This document shows positions 59,275-64,000 of a stretch of DNA of 64,000 bases, piece after piece. The DNA comes from Gordonia hydrophobica NBRC 16057. GTDB taxonomy: Bacteria; Actinomycetota; Actinomycetes; Mycobacteriales; Mycobacteriaceae. Within the stretch, counting starts at the first letter, position 1, and the number at the start of each line of letters is the position of its first letter. Below the pieces are notes generated by a model. It did no database searches and was not told where the DNA came from. It was given only the letters and a program-made list of their open reading frames with translations. Location of the stretch: assembly GCF_001592365.1 (NCBI RefSeq), contig NZ_BCWU01000007.1, forward strand, positions 237,443 to 301,442, read 5' to 3'. The translations under genes and the position numbers were made by a program.

Positions 59275-60314
59275 CGCGCACCGATTCCGGCCCGCTCGCA
59301 CACGATCTCGGCGGCCCGCGTCAACGACGAGAATCGACGCAGCGTCAGCCCTCCGGACTCGCACCGGGCCGCGAGCCCGCCGTCGGGCCGGAGGTGTCCG
59401 AGCAACGGAAGACCGACCGCGCCTGCCACCTGCTCCGGTCGCAACCCGCTCGGCGACGGCCCGCGAACCACCAGCACGGCGTCGCGGCCGTCGAGCAGTC
59501 GGGCGACCGTCCTGCGGGAGGCGGCCACCGCGGGCACGGTCGCCGCTGTCACCACGACCGTCAGATCGACCGAGTCGAGGACGCCGGCCGCCACCGGACC
59601 CGGTTCTCTCCCCACATCCGCGACCACCACGTCACCGGCGCCTCGACTGGCGTCCACGACCGCCAGCACCGTCTCCGGCCGCAGGGCCGATGCGTCGTCG
59701 CGTGCACCACAGAGCACCCCGACGCCACGGGTCCGCGGAACGGCCGTGCGCAGTGCTGCACCGCCGATGGCGCCGGTCTCACCGTTGACGTCGGGCCACC
59801 GCAGCCCCGACTCCGCCTCGATCCCGAGCAGCAGATCGGCACCGGCGCCCGCCTGGTCGACGTCCAGCAGCAGCACCGGCGACGTCCGCGCCGCCACCAG
59901 CGCGACGCCGGCCGCCAGCGTGCTGGCACCCGCTCCGCCGTGCCCGGGGACCACCGCGACCGCGCCCGCGGGATGTCGTCTCGGTTCTCGGACCCGGCTC
60001 AGTGCAGCGACCAGGCCGCCCTCCTCGTCGGGCAGGACGAACCCGCCGTCCGCGCCGAGCACGAGACCCGACCGCCACGCCACGCCGTCGTCGTCCGGCG
60101 CAGAGATCACGAACAGCCCGGATCTGCGCGGCAGCCCGGAGTCGCGAACTACCGACAACGACGCCGCATCGGCCACCACGGCGGCCGCGCGCAGCCACTG
60201 ATGTCGGCACCGCGCCGCGTCGCAGACCACCACCGTGTATCCCGCAGCCGCACTGCAGCGTGCGAGGTCGTCATGGAACTCTTCTCCCGCCAGAACCAGC
60301 AGCACATCCCCCAT
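59271..60314 (-). CDS. ssd: Septum-site-determining Ssd/CpaE-like protein
   Basis: The 347-residue protein is a ParA/MinD-like ATPase relative with an N-terminal receiver-like region and a deviant P-loop VVPGHGGAGASTLAAG (no lysine after the glycine run). It corresponds to Rv3660c. In tad systems CpaE-like proteins place the pilus at a pole; in mycobacteria it was named for effects on septation. First gene of the tad operon. Confidence 0.88.
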   Translation of the reverse strand: MGDVLLVLAGEEFHDDLARCSAAAGYTVVVCDAARCRHQWLRAAAVVADAASLSVVRDSGLPRRSGLFVISAPDDDGVAWRSGLVLGADGGFVLPDEEGGLVAALSRVREPRRHPAGAVAVVPGHGGAGASTLAAGVALVAARTSPVLLLDVDQAGAGADLLLGIEAESGLRWPDVNGETGAIGGAALRTAVPRTRGVGVLCGARDDASALRPETVLAVVDASRGAGDVVVADVGREPGPVAAGVLDSVDLTVVVTAATVPAVAASRRTVARLLDGRDAVLVVRGPSPSGLRPEQVAGAVGLPLLGHLRPDGGLAARCESGGLTLRRFSSLTRAAEIVCERAGIGAR

Positions 60315-60389
60315 GCCTCGAGAGTGCGCCGCCCGACCGGATCAGGAAAGTCCGTTATCCACAGGTTCCGGCATGGTGTCCACAGCGGA

Positions 60390-61334
60390 TCAGGACTGTC
60401 CGGTGAACGGCGGCACGAACTCGCACGGAACCGACACCGGATGGTCCGGGTCGAGTGCGTTGAGGGCGAAGTACGCCGCTCTGCGCGACCCTGCGATGGC
60501 CAGGTGATCGCTGTAGTCCTCGGCGCAGGTGTCCTGCACGACGATGTTCTTCACCTGCTCGCCTGCCCGTCCACGCACGTAGCCCGCGGTGTAGGGGACG
60601 ACGAGCTCGTCGTACCGGGTCATGATGTTGGTGTAGGCGACACCCTTGACGTATGGGCTGCCGCCGCGCCAGATCTTCGCATTCATGCTCGACCCGGGCA
60701 GCATGCCGCCGCAGCCGACACACATCGGCAGCCGAATGTCGCCGAGCAGTCTGCCGAATTCGTTCATCTGCGGCGTGATGGACCCGGTGCCCTTCCACAG
60801 CGGGGCCAGCGAGACGTAGTTCGTGACCTTGTCCGCACCGCCGAGGTACTTCAGGTAATACGTCGGCATGTAGGTGCCCTGCGAGTGCCCGATCAGGTCG
60901 ACGGTGCGCGCCCCGGTCGCCGCACGCACGCGCCTGACGAACGCAGCGAGTTGTGCGGCGCTGACGTCGATCCGATCCATGCCGCCGACCGCGGTGAAGG
61001 GCCACGGCAGCCCGCGGAGCGCCCCGTAGGTGAGGGCGAAGACGCAGTACCCGCGGTTCTTCAGCATCGGTACGTACGAGCCCCAGTTGGTGGTCTTGGC
61101 TCCGCCGGTGCCGTGAACCAGGATCACCGGTCGGGGATGCTCGGCCGTCGGCTTGCAGGAGAAGTCGTTGGAGCCGGGCAGGGAGCCGCCGGGATGTTGC
61201 AGCTCGTACGGGATGCCGCCGAAGAAGTTGTAGTTCTCCGGCAGTTCGGGGTCGGCCCGCGCGGGAGCGATGACAGTCAGCACCCCCAACAGGACCGCAG
61301 AGAAGGTGACGACCAGACGCCCGATGTTCTTCAT
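60390..61334 (-). CDS. Secreted alpha/beta-hydrolase (lipase-like)
   Basis: The 314-residue protein has a signal peptide (NIGRLVVTFSAVLLGVLTVI, then APARA cut), HPRPVILVHGTGG (oxyanion hole), the nucleophile elbow LIGHSQGTYM, and cysteines that fit disulfides. It resembles secreted triacylglycerol lipases/esterases of Gordonia and Rhodococcus. ATG 61334 with GGGGAT upstream. Confidence 0.88.
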   Translation of the reverse strand: MKNIGRLVVTFSAVLLGVLTVIAPARADPELPENYNFFGGIPYELQHPGGSLPGSNDFSCKPTAEHPRPVILVHGTGGAKTTNWGSYVPMLKNRGYCVFALTYGALRGLPWPFTAVGGMDRIDVSAAQLAAFVRRVRAATGARTVDLIGHSQGTYMPTYYLKYLGGADKVTNYVSLAPLWKGTGSITPQMNEFGRLLGDIRLPMCVGCGGMLPGSSMNAKIWRGGSPYVKGVAYTNIMTRYDELVVPYTAGYVRGRAGEQVKNIVVQDTCAEDYSDHLAIAGSRRAAYFALNALDPDHPVSVPCEFVPPFTGQS

Positions 61335-61489
61335 GCCAGAGATCCCCCGAGTAGACGCACAGCGACGACGCCGCGGTCTGCGTGTCATCAGATCGTATGA
61401 ACCTACGGCGTAGACCCCGCCAAGGTGAGACAATCATAAAAATGAGTCTCTGATGACGTGAATTCAGTCGCGAGTCAAGGCGCAGAAAT

Positions 61490-61572
61490 AGGGACGACCC
61501 CGGCCAGGGGGGAGGAGGCCGGGGTCATCAGCGTTTCAGCCCCGGGGGGTCGGGCTGAAAGCTACCGGTGTG
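61490..61572 (-). ncRNA. 6C RNA (B11-type)
   Basis: On the minus strand two hairpins follow each other: TTTCAGCCC (61552-61560) with its partner at 61534-61542, and GGCC-GGGGTC (61517-61526) with 61496-61505. Each loop contains a run of six Cs, the defining mark of 6C RNA. The locus between ssd and the HAD phosphatase is where I recall B11 in M. tuberculosis. A -10 box TAGATA (61580-61585) would start it near 61572; the second hairpin then CCCTATTTC may end it. Confidence 0.85.
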
Positions 61573-61692
61573 AACCGGATATCTACAAGCTACACGCGTC
61601 CGCGCGAACATTGCAATACCAACTATCTGGCCCGCAGTGTTCGCTCCGTCACACTCTCCCACAATACCCGCGGTAGTCGTAGGGTTTGCACT

Positions 61693-62511
61693 GTGACTTC
61701 GACGTCATCGACCCCCATCGCCGCGTTCTTCGACCTCGACAAGACCGTCATCGCGCGCTCGAGCGCACTGATCTTCACCCGCCCGTTCTTCGACGGCGGG
61801 CTGCTGACCAGGCGCGCGATGTTCAAGTCAGCGATCGCACAGTTGCAGTTCCTCCTGACCTCCGCCGAGGCCGACCAAGTGGAGCGGTTGCGCAAGCACG
61901 TCACCGACATGTGCCGAGGATGGAATGCCGCCCAGGTCCGCGAGATCGTGTCGGAGACCCTGGAGGACGTCGTGCGGCCGACGATCTTCGCCGAAGCGGC
62001 CGACCTGATCGCCGAGCACAAGAGCGCAGGCCACGATATCGTGCTGATCTCCGCCTCCGGCCTCGAGATGGTGGAGCCGATCGGAGAGTTGCTCGGCGCC
62101 GACTACGTTCGCGCGAGCATCATGCACATCGAGGACGGCCACTACTCGGGCGAGCTCGACTTCTATTGCTATGGCGAGGACAAGGCCGTCGCGATGCGCA
62201 CCCTCGCCGGCGAGCACGGCTACCGCCTCGACGACTGCTACGCCTATTCCGATTCCAGCACCGACCTGCCGATGCTGACCGTGGTGGGCCACCCCGCCGT
62301 GGTCAATCCCGACAAGACGCTGCGCCACCATGCCGCCGAAAAAGGTTGGGAGATCTTCGATTTCCCGAATCCCATGCCGACCCCGGCATGGGCCTCGAAA
62401 CCCTTACTGGCGTGTACTGCGTTGTGCGCCACAGGTATCGGCGCGGCGGCTGCCATCGCCGTCATCCATTCGATGCGTCACGGCAAAAGCAGCAGGTCAG
62501 AGGCCGCCTAA
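61693..62511 (+). CDS. HAD-IB family phosphatase (SerB-like)
   Basis: The 272-residue protein has the HAD motif I FFDLDKTVIARSS, motif II LISASGLEM and motif IV YSDSSTDLPML, in the subfamily IB with phosphoserine-phosphatase-like proteins. It corresponds to Rv3661. A membrane segment near the C-terminus (LLACTALCATGIGAAAAIAV) suggests membrane tethering. GTG start at 61693. Confidence 0.9.
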   Translation: MTSTSSTPIAAFFDLDKTVIARSSALIFTRPFFDGGLLTRRAMFKSAIAQLQFLLTSAEADQVERLRKHVTDMCRGWNAAQVREIVSETLEDVVRPTIFAEAADLIAEHKSAGHDIVLISASGLEMVEPIGELLGADYVRASIMHIEDGHYSGELDFYCYGEDKAVAMRTLAGEHGYRLDDCYAYSDSSTDLPMLTVVGHPAVVNPDKTLRHHAAEKGWEIFDFPNPMPTPAWASKPLLACTALCATGIGAAAAIAVIHSMRHGKSSRSEAA

Positions 62512-62560
62512 GATTTTTCGCAAAGGGCTTGCTGTGATGACCGTCACCGTGTAGAAATGA

Positions 62561-62890
62561 GTTACGGAACCCCGGACGGCAAAGCTTCTACCGGAAGAGA
62601 AGGCAGAAGCCCCCGGATCGGAAAGTTCCCAGCACGGGCGGCAAGCATCCCACGCGGAGCGCGCCGCATTGGCAGAAGTGTTGTGCGCTTGCGATATTGC
62701 GGGCGTCATTCGCGACTCGCGCTGGTCCTACGCCATCCTTCGAGTCACGACGAGATGTCGGCTTTCCCTCGCCTAGGCGATCCCACAACCCACATATGCA
62801 CGCATTGGTCGTTTACGTCCGTGCTTGCGGGCGGCAGTCCGAACCGGTTCTCCGGTCGGGAGGCCGCCCGCATATATGTGTGGGGTGGGT
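62561..62890 (+). ncRNA. Ms1/MTS2823-like regulatory RNA (candidate)
   Basis: This 397-base gap (62512-62908) between the Rv3661- and Rv3662c-type genes is where I recall the abundant stationary-phase RNA MTS2823, homologous to Ms1 that binds core RNA polymerase. A promoter TTGCTG (62529-62534), 17-base spacer, TAGAAA (62552-62557) points into the gap. A large hairpin lies at its right end. Frames inside look non-coding. The ends given are estimates. Confidence 0.6.
62826..62872. terminator. Large hairpin at the end of the RNA gap
   Basis: TGCGGGCGGC (62826-62835) pairs perfectly with 62863-62872, and CCGAACCGG and CCGGTCGG inside can pair further. It may be a 3' structure of the Ms1-like RNA, or a terminator of the leftward Rv3662c-type gene. 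Confidence 0.55.
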
Positions 62891-62908
62891 CAGTTGCCTG
62901 TGGGTTGG

Positions 62909-63658
62909 TCAGCCGCGCGCGGCGTCAGCGATCGACTTCGCCTCTTCTGCACCGGTGACGAATGCTTCGCAACAGAGGATGATCCAGGCGGCGAGCGCCT
63001 CGGGATCGCCGGTCGCGAAGTTCGCCGACAGTTCCCGATACTCGCCCAGCCGCTTGTACCAGGCCAGCTCCGGCACGCAGAGCAGGTGCGGATCCAGGCC
63101 CGTGGTCGCGGACACCAGACGCGAGGCGGCGCGCGCGACCACGCCGTTGCCCTGGTCGAAGGGCGCCAGCACCAATAGATCGCCGTGCACGACGGCGGCC
63201 AGCACCGGTGCGGGCACCGACGTCGCGCCGGTGATCAGCTCTCCCAAGAACTGCAGGCGCTGCGCGATGTGCGGCTCCGACCGCGGCCGACCGAGCGCGT
63301 CGCGGTCGTCGACCAGGTCCGATGCAGCGAGCATGTGCAGACGCGCCAGATACTGCGATGGTGCGCGGCGGAACACGGCGACGGCGCTGTCGATCAGGTC
63401 GCCGTCGAGCGTCTGCGCGACACGAATCGACCCGGCCGCGATCGGATCGCCCAGATCTTCCCGAGAGATGTCGGTGGACGCGCCGTCGATCGCTGCCGAC
63501 AGTCGACCGGCGCGCCACGACGCTTCGCGCGACGTCTTGTCCCACTGCCGCAGGTTGATCGGATGCCGATGGGCCGCGCTCACCGCGTCGCGGGCCCGGT
63601 CGGAGGCGTCACGGACGCCGGGGAGGTCGAGCAACGGTGCCAGCGGATCTTCACTCAC
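62909..63658 (-). CDS. Conserved mycolata protein of Rv3662c type
   Basis: The 249-residue protein has LDLPGVRDASDRARDAVSAA, HPINLRQWDKTSREASWRAG and LVLAPFDQGNGVVARAASRL, and matches Rv3662c by position and length. It has a helical, Fic-like layout, but I see no clear catalytic motif. GTG start at 63658. Confidence 0.75.
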   Translation of the reverse strand: MSEDPLAPLLDLPGVRDASDRARDAVSAAHRHPINLRQWDKTSREASWRAGRLSAAIDGASTDISREDLGDPIAAGSIRVAQTLDGDLIDSAVAVFRRAPSQYLARLHMLAASDLVDDRDALGRPRSEPHIAQRLQFLGELITGATSVPAPVLAAVVHGDLLVLAPFDQGNGVVARAASRLVSATTGLDPHLLCVPELAWYKRLGEYRELSANFATGDPEALAAWIILCCEAFVTGAEEAKSIADAARG

Positions 63659-63754
63659 ACCTGGCCACGATAGTCGTCCGTCTGTCGCGCCCGAACGACC
63701 GCTCGTCGCGCGAGGGTCACGCGCGACCGCTCCTGCTACGCGCTTGCAACGTGT

Positions 63755-63770
63755 GGTGACTACCCTCACA
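63755..63770. promoter_or_regulatory. CRP-type site upstream of acs
   Basis: GGTGACTACCCTCACA differs from TGTGA-N6-TCACA at one position. It lies about 104 bases upstream of the acs start, where CRP control of acetyl-CoA synthetase is established in other actinobacteria as I recall. Confidence 0.55.
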
Positions 63771-63772
63771 AA

Positions 63773-63802
63773 GGATGTTGCACCGAGGGATGTTGCACCG
63801 AG
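63773..63802. repeat. Tandem 15-bp direct repeat before acs
   Basis: GGATGTTGCACCGAG occurs twice in direct succession (63773-63787 and 63788-63802). It starts 2 bases after the CRP-type site, within the likely acs promoter region. Copies on one face of the helix could bind a regulator, or it may be a simple duplication. Confidence 0.75.
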
Positions 63803-63873
63803 CCTCAGGCGACACCTGATCGCGTCTACAACCGACCAGTGCGGCAGTTCGACTAAGAAAGGCAGACCAACGA

Positions 63874-64000
63874 ATGACCGAAGCCAGCAAGGTGTACCCG
63901 CCCTCCGCAGAGTTCGCCGCGAATGCCAATGCGTCAGCCGACATCTACGATCGCGCCGCGGCCGATCCGCTCGCGTTCTGGGCGCAGCAGGCGCAGCGCC
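63874..64000 (+). CDS. acs: Acetyl-CoA synthetase (N-terminal part)
   Basis: Only the first 42 residues are in the window: VYPPSAEFAANANASADIYD and DPLAFWAQQA, the ACAS_N signature. The position after Rv3662c-type gene fits Rv3667-type acs. Acs makes acetyl-CoA from acetate. AAAGG lies before the ATG. A CRP-type site and a tandem repeat are upstream. Confidence 0.85.
   Translation, partial: MTEASKVYPPSAEFAANANASADIYDRAAADPLAFWAQQAQR

Noticed and set aside
62557..62958. A 133-codon plus-strand frame in the gap before the Rv3662c-type gene
   Set aside because: Its composition is Arg/Ser-rich without a family pattern, it has no ribosome site, and it overlaps the end of the leftward gene. The place fits a known RNA locus better.

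Overview
The window is high-GC actinobacterial chromosome with dense genes, frequent GTG starts and many 4-base ATGA/GTGA overlaps. The stretch from about 45.7 kb to the right end keeps the gene order I recall for Mycobacterium tuberculosis Rv3644c to Rv3667: holB, an Rv3645-type adenylate cyclase, topA, an Rv3647c-like gene, a cold-shock gene, an Rv3649-type helicase, a reversed tad cluster ending in ssd, an Rv3661-type HAD phosphatase, an Rv3662c-like gene and acs. Together with an F420-dependent glucose-6-phosphate dehydrogenase, this points to a mycolic-acid-producing actinomycete, most likely Gordonia or a close relative (inference).

Layout. 0-3.1 kb: a partial GNAT gene behind a perfect CRP-type site, then a TPP riboswitch and thiC-thiD. 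3.2-7.7 kb: an AraC-type regulator, a Thr-rich membrane-anchored protein, glutamate decarboxylase and fgd. 7.9-13.3 kb: a 1.3-kDa-residue-scale single-module synthetase (A-T-membrane domains, Pls/PosA type) followed by an M1 metallopeptidase, which looks like a poly-diamino-acid synthesis and degradation pair. 13.5-14.6 kb: a DJ-1/PfpI protein and an SRPBCC protein. 14.9-25.5 kb: a long leftward accessory operon encoding a toluene/alkene-type four-component diiron monooxygenase with unusual gene order and an unusual reductase, plus a DUF59 protein, three NTF2-like proteins, a DJ-1-like protein, an aldehyde dehydrogenase and an AraC regulator.

25.6-35.1 kb: a TetR regulator and a secreted SGNH hydrolase behind a double operator, the dTDP-rhamnose genes rmlC-rmlA and rmlB, galE, a YihY-type membrane protein, a GntR-MFS pair and malic enzyme. 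35.2-36.9 kb: a tRNA-Thr next to a truncated integrase and a zeta-toxin/ParD-like toxin-antitoxin pair, the remains of an integrated element. 37.1-39.9 kb: carboxymuconolactone-decarboxylase-like, VOC and metallo-beta-lactamase-fold genes with a divergent TetR regulator. 39.9-45.6 kb: a PAP2-DUF347 fusion, a kinase and response regulator that are convergent and overlap, an extradiol dioxygenase, a tandem pair of fluoride channel genes and two small proteins.

45.7-64 kb is the conserved core described above. Two of its intergenic gaps hold structured-RNA candidates at the same places as known mycobacterial RNAs: a 6C RNA (B11) on the minus strand between ssd and the HAD gene, and an Ms1/MTS2823-like RNA between the HAD gene and the Rv3662c-like gene. 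CRP-type sites at both ends of the window, one of them upstream of acs, fit with the adenylate cyclase encoded at 47.1 kb. All identifications come from reading the sequence and from memory of families; no searches were run.
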